The position numbers and the translations under genes are program-made. Positions 1-7,871 of a DNA stretch of 28,261 nucleotides are shown piece after piece (positions within the stretch are counted from its first letter, which is position 1; the number at the start of each line of letters is the position of its first letter). The notes under the pieces were generated by a model. The model was not told where the DNA came from. It saw only the letters and a list, made by a program, of their open reading frames with translations, and made no database searches. Where the stretch lies: positions 123 through 28,383 of the forward strand of contig DKEW01000025.1 of NCBI GenBank assembly GCA_002452265.1. The letters run 5' to 3'. This DNA is from Pelobacter sp. UBA6812 (GTDB lineage Bacteria; Desulfobacterota; Desulfuromonadia; Desulfuromonadales; Syntrophotaleaceae).

Positions 1-307
1 TGCGTCCGGTGGCGAAGGCGTTGGGTGAGTCGGAGGGGATGATGTAGATTCTGGGCACAGGCATGTTCGCCTGCAGCGCGAGTCGCTGGACCATGCCATG
101 AAAGGCCGGGTTATCCGCTGAGGAGATTTCTCTGGCCTTGTACATCCTCAGTACGATTTTATCGGAGTACCAATAGCTGAAGAAGTTGATCCCTCCGGCC
201 AGAAGGAAAGCGATAACCATGCCGGAACGGCCGCCGATGGCGCTGCCCATGGCGATGAGCAGCAGGGTGAGGCAGGTCAGAAAAAGGGTGACTTTGATAT
301 GCTTCAT
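1..307 (-). CDS. htpX: Protease HtpX, partial (N-terminal ~102 residues)
   Basis: HtpX is an inner-membrane zinc metalloprotease of the M48B family that takes part in quality control of membrane proteins. The visible part reads MKHIKVTLFLTCLTLLLIAM, followed by a second hydrophobic stretch and the family-typical segment NFFSYWYSDKIVLRMYKARE, then PRIYIIPSDSPNAFATGR, all of which match the start of bacterial HtpX. The catalytic HExxH motif lies outside the window because the gene runs off the left edge. The ATG at 307 is preceded by a strong ribosome binding site (GGAGGT, 8 nt upstream). The gene has a long untranslated leader with a terminator-like hairpin (see separate entry). Identification is by recalled family sequence, not by a search. 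Confidence 0.9.
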   Translation of the reverse strand, partial: MKHIKVTLFLTCLTLLLIAMGSAIGGRSGMVIAFLLAGGINFFSYWYSDKIVLRMYKAREISSADNPAFHGMVQRLALQANMPVPRIYIIPSDSPNAFATGR

Positions 308-342
308 TTCTTTTACCTCCGAACACTCTGGTTGCGCCGCGG

Positions 343-397
343 GTAAAAGAAAAGACCTTTACCCGCAACATGGTGACATGTAGTGGATAAAGGTCTT
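343..397 (-). terminator. Hairpin plus U-tract inside the htpX leader (attenuator or terminator)
   Basis: Read on the minus strand, AAGACCTTTATCC pairs over 13 bp (one G-U) with GGGTAAAGGTCTT. The intervening bases contain a second perfect 5-bp stem, ACATG/CATGT, around a TCAC loop. The 3' arm runs directly into TTTTCTTTT, the form of an intrinsic terminator. It ends about 35 nt before the htpX start codon, and no minus-strand gene is seen upstream for it to terminate. This makes transcription attenuation of htpX plausible. Confidence 0.6.
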
Positions 398-500
398 GCA
401 GATTTCGACGTGGTGTCGTAACCCCGCATCCGGGCTGTAAAGCTGCCGTAATGACGAATGACGGGTCGGTGTTTTCTCGCACCGATTGCTACTCCCCTTT
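398..500 (-). promoter_or_regulatory. Structured 5' leader region upstream of the htpX hairpin
   Basis: Between the hairpin and the probable htpX promoter are several short inverted repeats: CGAC/GTCG around 406-418, CCCG/CGGG around 423-434, and CGGTG/CACCG around 467-485. They sit immediately upstream of a terminator-like stem, the usual layout of a riboswitch or other attenuating leader. I compared it by eye with GEMM/c-di-GMP, TPP, cobalamin and fluoride consensus motifs and found no convincing match. The rest of 501-829 is non-coding and shows nothing I can name, but must hold the divergent promoters of htpX and the c-di-GMP gene at 830. Confidence 0.35.
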
Positions 501-829
501 AATGGGTCAACGATACCTGAAAAGTTATTCGCATGTCAATATAAATCGCTTATCTTGATGGGGCCTATTTGCAGACTTTCCGGTTCGGTTTGCATGTTGT
601 GGTGCCTGTAACATGGTTTTATCCTGTCTTAAGGCACCCTTATATCGGGTGTCCTTCGCACAACGTCTTCCTTGAATGTTTATCCGGTAGCACGGTCCGG
701 CGGTGAATTAAAAAAATACTTTCGCTCAATGGAATCGGATAGATATTTGCAGTATGCTTGTTTTATTAAAACCGTATTTCATGCCAGCTCCCTCAGGTTT
801 TTCTATTTGACGTACTTTTATTCATTCGT

Positions 830-3800
830 GTGATAGAGAAAGTCGCCATGTTCTGTTCCAAAAAATCCATGATTTTGAATGTTTGTCTATATCTGTTGCT
901 GGGTTGCTCTTGGATCCTCGGCACGGATTATCTGCTGGAGTGGTTTTCCCCTGATTCCGGGTCCACAGTAGTGTGGCAGTCCGTCAAAGGAGTGATTTTT
1001 GTCCTGGGGACCGCCATATATTTCTACCTGGCGCTGCGCAGCACTGCCGCCAAAGTCGCTGTTGAGTGTACCCTTGCCTTGTCCCGCGATTCCCAGGATT
1101 CAAAGATGCGTGCGACGCTTCAAAGAAATCATCTTCGGCTTTGGGTGCCGGTAGGTATTTTTTTGATGACGATACTGGTTCTTGTTGTTGCCGGAATCAC
1201 CTCTTATTGGCAGATTTCTGGAACAATGCGTAAGAACGCATGGGCGAATCTGGTCAATCTGGCAGGTTTGAAAGCCAGAGAGGTACATGCCTGGCGACAG
1301 GAACGGCTCGGCGATGTCACGACCATTACCGGTGATGCCAGTTTTATGGCCTCCCTGCAGGATTGGCTGCAACAGACAGGCGCTGGTGTTGCTGTCCCGG
1401 AACGTATCGCGAGACGCATGGATGCCATCAGGCTGGGGTATGGGTATCACGCGGTGGTGATTTGCGATGCTTCTGGGAAACTGCGTTTTGCCGTTTCCGA
1501 TCACCTCGCTGCTCTTCCTGAACCGAGGTTACTGGCAAAGGTTCTGCAGGAGGGCCGACCTGTATTTTCCGCTTTTCATGTCCCCAAGGCCGGATGTCCC
1601 CAGGTCATCGATTTTGTGGTGCCACTGTTCTCCGGTTCAACGACCGGGAAAGCCGTGTTTGGCGTGGTTGTGCTTCGCATGGCAGGTGAAAATGAGCTTT
1701 TCCCCAGTTTGCACTGGTGGCCAGGTGGTACACAAAGCGCTGAAACGCTGCTGATTCAGAATGTCGATAACAGGTCGCCAGACCTTATCACCTTTCAACA
1801 TAATGCAGAAAGGAAACAGATTTTAGGCACTTCCGAGGATAATGGCCGGTTGCAATTTTTTTTGCAAAGGGTTAACCGTTCGGGAGTTTCGGAAACTGTC
1901 GATTATCGGGGAGTGCCTGTGTTGGCTGCAGCCGAGGCGGTTCCCGATTCCGATTGGCTGTTGATTACCAAGGTCGACCAGGAAGAAGTATATCGCCCCT
2001 TGTTGCGGTTGAGTATGGCGACGGGAGCTGCGGTTCTTTTCCTGATCGGGGTTTCTGCGCTCGGCATGGGGCTATGGTGGCGACAGCAGACCGCCGGCTA
2101 TGCATTGGAATGGCTGCAAGGGCAATTACAGCGGCAAGCTTTGCTCAAGCATTTGGAATATCTTACGAAGTTTGCCAATGACATCATTCTGTTGATGGAT
2201 GTCGAGGGTTGTATCATCGAGGCTAATGATCGGGCCGTGGCAACCTATGGTTACCCCAGGGCTAATCTGATCGGTTTGAATATCCGTAAACTGCGTTCCC
2301 CCGATGCGCTGTCCGATTTCGACGACCACTGGAAAAAAGCCTACGACGAAGGCGTGCTTTTTCAAACCGTTCACAGCCGGGCGGATGGCAGTGTTTTTCC
2401 GGTGGAGGTCAGCTCCCGACGCGTCGAGGTTGAGGGGGAGATGTGGTGCCAGTCCATCATTCGTGATATCAGCGAACGGAAGCAGGCCGAGCAAAAAATT
2501 CGAAACCTTACCCGGCTTTACAATGTATTGAGCCAGACGAACCAGGCGATTGTTCGTCAGCAGGACCGACAGGCACTGTTTGATGAAATCTGCCGGATTG
2601 CCGTGGAATTGGGGGCGCTGCACATGGCCGTTATCACTTCGGTCAATCAGATAGTGGGGACGATTTCCCCTGTTGCCGGGTTCGGGACTGAGCAGGTGTT
2701 TCTTGATTCCATTAACAATCTTGCCCTTGGTGGTGAGGGAGGACACGTTCCAACCTTGCAGGTGATTCAGTCACAATGCCCCTTTGTTTGTAATGACATA
2801 GCTCGCGATCCTTTAATGCAAGATTGTCTGGAATTGGCCGAACGCTTTGGATTTCGTTCAGTCGCATTGTTTCCGCTTTTCAGGGGGGAAAATTTTTTCG
2901 GAACCCTTAATCTGTATGCTGTTGAACCTGAATTTTTTGAATCAGATCTGGTAGCGGTGCTGGAAGAAATGGCAACCGATATTTCCTTTGCTCTTAATAA
3001 TTTTGACAAAGAGATAGCCAGGAAAAAGGCCGAGGAGCGACTCCGTAAAACCAGTGCTACGCTTACGGCCGTTTTTCAGGCAACGCCACTACCGGTCATG
3101 ATCAACGACCTGAAAGGCCGGATTCTTTTTTGGAACCCGGCTGCGGAACAGGTATTCGGTTGGGCGGAAAATGAGCTTTCAGGCAGGGTACTGCCGTTGG
3201 TTCCTCACGATCTGAAACAAGAATTTTTAAAAAATATCGAAAGGGTCAAGGATGGTGAATTGTTGCGCGGGGTAGAGGTGACTCAACAGCGCCGGGACGG
3301 TGCGATGCTCGATATGTTGCTGTTTACCGCTCCGTTATACGATGTGCAGGGTAAGGTCGAAAATATGGTGACCCTGTTGATGGATATATCGGAACAGAAA
3401 CAAGCCCGCGAGCATATTGCCTGTCTGGCTCATTACGATCAGTTGACCGGCCTGGGCAACCGGGTACTGCTCCGGGAGCGATTTATCCAGGAATCGTCCA
3501 GAGCCCGTCGTGAAGATCGCAGTCTTGCATTGTGTCTCATCGACCTTGATAAGTTTAAAACCGTCAACGATGCCTTGGGACATTCGATGGGTGATAAACT
3601 GCTTATACAGGTGGCGCGGCGGCTGGAAAACATTCTGCGCCGTGCCGATGTGATCTGTCGACCCGGGGGGGACGAGTTTTTAGTTATGTTGACCGATATC
3701 GAAAAGTCTTGTGATGTCGGGAGAATAGTCCAAAAGATTCAGGATAATCTGGGGAAACCATTTTCGGTGAATGGCCATACACTGTGCATGTCTGCCAGTA

Positions 3801-4705
3801 TGGGGATCAGTCTTTTTCCAGAGGACGGTTCCGACCTCGATACCCTGTTCCGCAATGCGGATACAGCCATGTACGCCGCCAAGGAAAGAGGTCGAAATAA
3901 TTTTATGTTTTTCCTGAGCGATATGGATCAACGGATCCGTGATCGGCTCAGCCTTGAAAACGGTCTGCGAGTGGCCTTGGAAAATCAGGATTTTTTTCTG
4001 CATTATCAACCTCAGGTCGAACTTTTTTCCGGACGCATCATCGGCGCAGAAGCCCTGTTGCGCTTCCGTCATCCAGGACTTGGACTTATTCCACCGGATA
4101 AGCTTATACCTATAGCGGAAGATTCGGGATTGATCGTACCCATTGGTGAATGGATATTGGAAGAAGCCTGTCGTCAGTTGAACCATTGGAAAGAACAGGG
4201 TTTGAATGACCTGAGCATGGCGGTCAACCTTTCCGCGGTACAAGTATTTCAGGAAAATTTTGCCAACCGTGCGAAGGATATTCTACAGGTCCATGATATT
4301 GACCCAGGTCAACTGAATTTTGAATTGACGGAAAGCATTTTTATGGCGGAAGGAGATCGGGTGCGACAGACGCTGCTTGCCCTGAAAAAGTTGGGGGTGG
4401 GTATATCCTTGGATGATTTCGGCACCGGGTACTCCAGTCTCAGTTATCTGAAACGTTATTCCGTCGATGAAATCAAGATCGACCGTACATTTGTTCAGGA
4501 TGTGTGCAACGACCCCGGTGATGCCGCCATCGTTTTGGCGACCATCCAGATGGCCCGTAGTCTTGGCCTGAAGACGGTGGCCGAGGGGGTGGAAACGGTC
4601 GAGCAGCTGGAGTTTCTGAAAAACCAGCAATGCGACCGCTACCAGGGATACCTTTGCAGTCGGCCCCTGCCGCCCGAGGATTTTTTGTCCCTGGTGCAGG
4701 CCTGA
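830..4705 (+). CDS. Membrane sensor diguanylate cyclase/phosphodiesterase (PAS-GAF-PAS-GGDEF-EAL)
   Basis: This 1291-residue protein makes and/or degrades c-di-GMP. The order is two N-terminal membrane segments (about 14-32 and 53-70), a third at about 104-125, an extracytoplasmic sensory region to about 390, a membrane segment at about 396-416, PAS (440-550), GAF (565-725), PAS (740-855), GGDEF (860-1025) and EAL (1040-1290). The cyclase signature is intact (RPGGDEF, GGDEF at 946-950) with an inhibitory RxxD site (R937-D940) five residues before it. The phosphodiesterase motifs EALLR (from E1074), ELTES, DDFGTGYSSLSYL, KIDRTF and AEGVET are all present, so both activities are possible. The annotated start is GTG without a clear ribosome site. 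An in-frame ATG at 848 has a weak one (GAGAAAG) and is an alternative. It appears monocistronic. Confidence 0.9.
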   Translation: MIEKVAMFCSKKSMILNVCLYLLLGCSWILGTDYLLEWFSPDSGSTVVWQSVKGVIFVLGTAIYFYLALRSTAAKVAVECTLALSRDSQDSKMRATLQRNHLRLWVPVGIFLMTILVLVVAGITSYWQISGTMRKNAWANLVNLAGLKAREVHAWRQERLGDVTTITGDASFMASLQDWLQQTGAGVAVPERIARRMDAIRLGYGYHAVVICDASGKLRFAVSDHLAALPEPRLLAKVLQEGRPVFSAFHVPKAGCPQVIDFVVPLFSGSTTGKAVFGVVVLRMAGENELFPSLHWWPGGTQSAETLLIQNVDNRSPDLITFQHNAERKQILGTSEDNGRLQFFLQRVNRSGVSETVDYRGVPVLAAAEAVPDSDWLLITKVDQEEVYRPLLRLSMATGAAVLFLIGVSALGMGLWWRQQTAGYALEWLQGQLQRQALLKHLEYLTKFANDIILLMDVEGCIIEANDRAVATYGYPRANLIGLNIRKLRSPDALSDFDDHWKKAYDEGVLFQTVHSRADGSVFPVEVSSRRVEVEGEMWCQSIIRDISERKQAEQKIRNLTRLYNVLSQTNQAIVRQQDRQALFDEICRIAVELGALHMAVITSVNQIVGTISPVAGFGTEQVFLDSINNLALGGEGGHVPTLQVIQSQCPFVCNDIARDPLMQDCLELAERFGFRSVALFPLFRGENFFGTLNLYAVEPEFFESDLVAVLEEMATDISFALNNFDKEIARKKAEERLRKTSATLTAVFQATPLPVMINDLKGRILFWNPAAEQVFGWAENELSGRVLPLVPHDLKQEFLKNIERVKDGELLRGVEVTQQRRDGAMLDMLLFTAPLYDVQGKVENMVTLLMDISEQKQAREHIACLAHYDQLTGLGNRVLLRERFIQESSRARREDRSLALCLIDLDKFKTVNDALGHSMGDKLLIQVARRLENILRRADVICRPGGDEFLVMLTDIEKSCDVGRIVQKIQDNLGKPFSVNGHTLCMSASMGISLFPEDGSDLDTLFRNADTAMYAAKERGRNNFMFFLSDMDQRIRDRLSLENGLRVALENQDFFLHYQPQVELFSGRIIGAEALLRFRHPGLGLIPPDKLIPIAEDSGLIVPIGEWILEEACRQLNHWKEQGLNDLSMAVNLSAVQVFQENFANRAKDILQVHDIDPGQLNFELTESIFMAEGDRVRQTLLALKKLGVGISLDDFGTGYSSLSYLKRYSVDEIKIDRTFVQDVCNDPGDAAIVLATIQMARSLGLKTVAEGVETVEQLEFLKNQQCDRYQGYLCSRPLPPEDFLSLVQA

Positions 4706-4740
4706 CAGGGTTGAAGCTGGTTTCCACCGGCGTCAACCTG
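4706..4740. terminator. Bidirectional hairpin between convergent genes
   Basis: CAGGGTTGA-GCTGG and its near-complement CCACCGGC-TCAACCTG form an imperfect stem around a TTT loop, lying exactly between the stops of the c-di-GMP gene and the PEBP gene. There is no long U-tract, so termination efficiency is uncertain. Confidence 0.4.
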
Positions 4741-4744
4741 CCGT

Positions 4745-5284
4745 TCAGTGTTTCTGGTAAGTACCTATCAGTTCCGATCTGGCAATAATATGACCGTCCA
4801 TCGCCTTTTCGAGTTGGGCCTTGGTTGGTCGATTCAATCCGGTCAGCACGATGTCCAGGGCGTAGAGTTTGTGAAAGTAGCGATGGCGACCGATCGGCGG
4901 GCAGGGGCCGCCGTAGCCGGTATTATTCCAGTTGTTTAGTCCTTGCTCCGTCCCGGGAGGCAGTTTTTTCGCTGCTTCAGCGAGCCCATCGCTATCCGTT
5001 GGCAGGTTGTAAAGTACCCAGTGGACCCAGGTCATCTTCGGAGCCTGCGGATCGGGGGCATCGGGGTCGTCGACGATGAGAGCCAGGCTTTTGGCTTCCG
5101 GTGGTATGCCTGTCCAGACAAGGGGGGGCGATACATCATCCCCCTGGCAGGTATATTGACTTGGGATATTGCCGTTATCGTCGAAGGCAGGGGAGTGTAT
5201 TTGCATGGCCATGATAGTCTCCGTTCCGGTAAAGGTCAGCAGTAATGTTATCAGTAGTGCCATGGGTGCCCATCGGATAGTCAC
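4745..5284 (-). CDS. Exported YbhB/YbcL (PEBP) family protein
   Basis: This 179-residue protein belongs to the phosphatidylethanolamine-binding / Raf-kinase-inhibitor-like family. Bacterial members are small ligand-binding proteins of mostly unknown role. The family signatures visible are the SPAF start, QYTCQGDDVSPPLVW, IVDDPDAP, WVHWVLYNLP and the GYGGPCPP...GRHRYFHKLYALD core, which together build the anion-binding pocket. A hydrophobic N-terminus with a likely cleavage after AMA (around residue 27) suggests export to the periplasm. The start is GTG at 5284, supported by GGAGGTG six bases upstream. The gene stands alone, convergent with the preceding c-di-GMP gene. The physiological ligand cannot be told from sequence. 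Confidence 0.88.
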   Translation of the reverse strand: MTIRWAPMALLITLLLTFTGTETIMAMQIHSPAFDDNGNIPSQYTCQGDDVSPPLVWTGIPPEAKSLALIVDDPDAPDPQAPKMTWVHWVLYNLPTDSDGLAEAAKKLPPGTEQGLNNWNNTGYGGPCPPIGRHRYFHKLYALDIVLTGLNRPTKAQLEKAMDGHIIARSELIGTYQKH

Positions 5285-5822
5285 CTTTCACCTCCAGCTT
5301 CGATTAAAGGGATAATCTCATATGCGCTAAGGACAGAATATCCCCTTATAGGTGGATCGCAACTGATCCTGCATTCTGACGCGACAAAAGTTCCTGAGGG
5401 ATAGGGGAATTACAATGACACGCTTGAAAAAAAGAAACTTCCGTTAAAATATTAAAAATCGAGGTGTTTGCTTTATAGGTGCTGTGAATAAGATAAGTAT
5501 ATTCACATGCCAGGAGCGAAGTTCCTGAAATCCCAGCTTTCTTCACCAAGCTTCATCGCTTTGGATGAGAACCCCGCTGTGAATTGCATGAAAAAAATGA
5601 TTTTTCAGGTTAAGGATTCAGGTGGTAAAAACTAATATAAATACTTAATAAATAAAGGAATAATTTGACAAACTGACAACCGAATTGATAGATTCTAGCC
5701 TTATTTTCAGGAAGGATAAAATCGAAGATTTCCGATGGTGCCAAGCCTCGGGTTTTCGGAATTCCTTTATACGTTGATCTTCGGTATGAAGATGGACGCT
5801 TTTTATTCAGTGGGGGGGCGGG
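5285..5822. other. AT-rich intergenic region, no gene seen
   Basis: This 538-base stretch separates the divergent PEBP gene and the coupled c-di-GMP pair. Open frames on the minus strand (for example 5346-5549 and 5610-5831) lack ribosome sites and have atypical composition, so I do not call them. The only readable signal is a promoter-like sequence at 5665-5693. A seven-G run at 5812-5818 lies just before the start codon at 5823. Confidence 0.6.
5665..5693 (+). promoter_or_regulatory. Candidate sigma-70 promoter for the c-di-GMP gene pair
   Basis: A perfect TTGACA (5665-5670) is followed after 17 bases by ATAGAT (5688-5693), a fair -10 element. It lies about 130 bases upstream of the start at 5823. 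It is inferred from consensus only. Confidence 0.4.
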
Positions 5823-7871
5823 ATGAAGCACCTTAGTTTAAAGGTCAAAATGACCTTCATCGTCTCCCTGACGATTGCCGCCATATTCTCCATCATGTCT
5901 TTCTTTACTTTCCGCTATTTCGAGAAGGAATTCCGGAAAACCATCGATCAGCACCAATTCTCCATGGTTTCGGCCGTTGCCGGCCAACTCGATAGCAAGC
6001 TCGTTGCTGCACAGGACCAGATTGTCGCCGTTGCTCAGGCAATGAATCCAGGGTGTTTGACGGATGCCCAAATGGCTGAAAATTACCTGCGCAGTCAGGT
6101 TGCGGCCCTGAAGACTTTTGATAACGGGCTTACCTTGTTTTCCAAATCGGGGAAAATTCTGGCGGGTACCCTGGTTGAACGACACATGTGGGAAAAGAAT
6201 TTTTCCCACCGCGAGTATTTTCAGGAGACAGTCCGCACCCGCCAACCTTATATTTCCAGACCTTTCACTTCCGTTCAGGCCCATGAACACCCGATCATCA
6301 TGCTGACCACGCCGATTGTCGATTCTGCAGGGAACATCGCGGCCATATTGGTGGGTAGCCTGGATTTATCCAAAAACAACTTCTTCGGCACGTTGGCTCA
6401 CGATCGGTTCGGGCGCAATGGCCACCTCTATCTTTTCGGCCAGGATGGAACCCTCCTGTTTCACCCCAACGGTGATCTCATTTTCAGTTCCATCATCACT
6501 GCGAATTCCCCCCCTTTATTCAAGCGCGTTTGTGCCGGTTTTGAAGGGAGCGGAGAATACACCGATACAAGGGGAAGGCACATGCTTAGTTCCTTCAAAC
6601 GCCTTCAAGCCACGGGATGGGTCCTTGCCTCGGAATTTCCGAAGGTCGAAGCTTATGCTCCGATTGCCAGAATCAAACTTTATCTCCTGGGTGGAATGGT
6701 CGGCTTTCTCGGGTTATCCATGGTCATGATCTATTTTTGTCTCAGTCGCCTGACCAAGCCCTTGAGGAAAATTACCGAACACGCGCGACAGGTGGCCAAG
6801 GGAGCCACGGATTTACCCCCACTTCATATTCAGGCCCGCGATGAAATTGGTGTTCTTGCCGGGACGTTTAACCACATGCTCGCCAGGCTGGAGATGCAAA
6901 AGGCGACCATTTATGAGCAGAAGGAATTTGCCGAGACGCTGCTGAAGAACTCGGCCTCGCCCGTTTTTGTCATCGACAAAGCGCATACCGTCATCGCCTG
7001 GAATCAAGCATGCGAGGAATTGACCGGCATGCCGGCCTCGCAGATTATTGGTACCGATCAGCACGGGCGCGTGTTTTATGAGGAGCAACGGCCCTGCCTG
7101 GCCGATATTGTCATTGATGAGGATTATGAAAATCTCTCAACGCTTTTTGATAAATATTCCGGAACCCAACTTGTGCAAGGAGGTTTGCAGGCCGAGGGCT
7201 GGCGAAATATTCGGAACAAGGGACAACGTTACCTGATCTTTCGCGTAGCGCCGATCCGAAACAAACTGGGGCAGGTTGTTGCCGCCATCGAAACCCTGGA
7301 GGATTATACCGATCGCGAGGAGGCGGAAACAAAGATGAGGCATCTGGCCCATTTCGATCATTTGACAGGATTGCCCAACCGGGCCCTTCTATTCGATCGT
7401 CTGCAGCAGGGCCTTAGTGAAGCTGGCCGTTATGGTCAGGCTCTGGCGCTTCTGTTCCTCGATCTGAACGGTTTTAAAGGCATTAATGACGGGTTGGGGC
7501 ACGATGTTGGCGATAAAGCGCTGGTCGAAGTGGCGCATCGGTTACAGGATTGTGTGCGGGACTGCGACACGGTGGCTCGCATGGGCGGAGATGAATTTAC
7601 CGTGATCCTGACGCGGGTAGAAGAATCGGCGGATGCTACCGTTATTGCGCAACGCATATTGGAAGCCTTGGCCAAGCCCCTGTGTTATGCAGGGCAGTCC
7701 TTCATATTGGGGGCCAGTATCGGCATCAGCATTTATCCCGAACATGGCATGGACGCGGATACTCTGGTCAAGAACGCGGATACCGCCATGTACGACGTTA
7801 AAGCTGAAGGGAAAAACCAGTTTCGGATCTTTGCGGAAACAATGGTGGCCGGCCAGGAAGGGCTTCGATGA
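5823..7871 (+). CDS. Membrane sensor diguanylate cyclase (dCACHE-HAMP-PAS-GGDEF)
   Basis: A 682-residue membrane protein that should synthesise c-di-GMP in response to an extracytoplasmic ligand. A first membrane segment (about 10-30) is followed by a periplasmic double-CACHE-like region (35-280; note HLYLFGQDGTLLFHPN and WVLASEFPKVEAYAPI), a second membrane segment (285-307), HAMP (308-360), PAS (365-495) and a C-terminal GGDEF domain (505-675). The active-site motif RMGGDEF is intact (GGDEF 588-592) with an inhibitory RxxD site at R579-D582. There is no EAL domain, so it is predicted to be a cyclase only. Its stop codon overlaps the start of the next gene (ATGA), so the two are translationally coupled. 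The start ATG has only a G-rich run before it. Confidence 0.9.
   Translation: MKHLSLKVKMTFIVSLTIAAIFSIMSFFTFRYFEKEFRKTIDQHQFSMVSAVAGQLDSKLVAAQDQIVAVAQAMNPGCLTDAQMAENYLRSQVAALKTFDNGLTLFSKSGKILAGTLVERHMWEKNFSHREYFQETVRTRQPYISRPFTSVQAHEHPIIMLTTPIVDSAGNIAAILVGSLDLSKNNFFGTLAHDRFGRNGHLYLFGQDGTLLFHPNGDLIFSSIITANSPPLFKRVCAGFEGSGEYTDTRGRHMLSSFKRLQATGWVLASEFPKVEAYAPIARIKLYLLGGMVGFLGLSMVMIYFCLSRLTKPLRKITEHARQVAKGATDLPPLHIQARDEIGVLAGTFNHMLARLEMQKATIYEQKEFAETLLKNSASPVFVIDKAHTVIAWNQACEELTGMPASQIIGTDQHGRVFYEEQRPCLADIVIDEDYENLSTLFDKYSGTQLVQGGLQAEGWRNIRNKGQRYLIFRVAPIRNKLGQVVAAIETLEDYTDREEAETKMRHLAHFDHLTGLPNRALLFDRLQQGLSEAGRYGQALALLFLDLNGFKGINDGLGHDVGDKALVEVAHRLQDCVRDCDTVARMGGDEFTVILTRVEESADATVIAQRILEALAKPLCYAGQSFILGASIGISIYPEHGMDADTLVKNADTAMYDVKAEGKNQFRIFAETMVAGQEGLR

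Noticed and set aside
159..482. 107-codon minus-strand open frame overlapping the htpX start
   Set aside because: It covers the htpX leader hairpin and overlaps htpX in another frame; the htpX frame has family motifs and a strong ribosome site.
308..829. GEMM-type c-di-GMP riboswitch in the leader next to the c-di-GMP gene
   Set aside because: I looked for the conserved GEMM core (GACGCAAAGCC-like) on both strands and did not find it.
5346..5549. Small minus-strand open frame in the AT-rich intergenic region
   Set aside because: No ribosome site or motif; composition looks non-coding.
5812..5822. Seven-G run just before the start at 5823 as a phase-variation tract
   Set aside because: The run is short and outside the coding frame. 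It could affect translation initiation, but nothing in the sequence shows switching.
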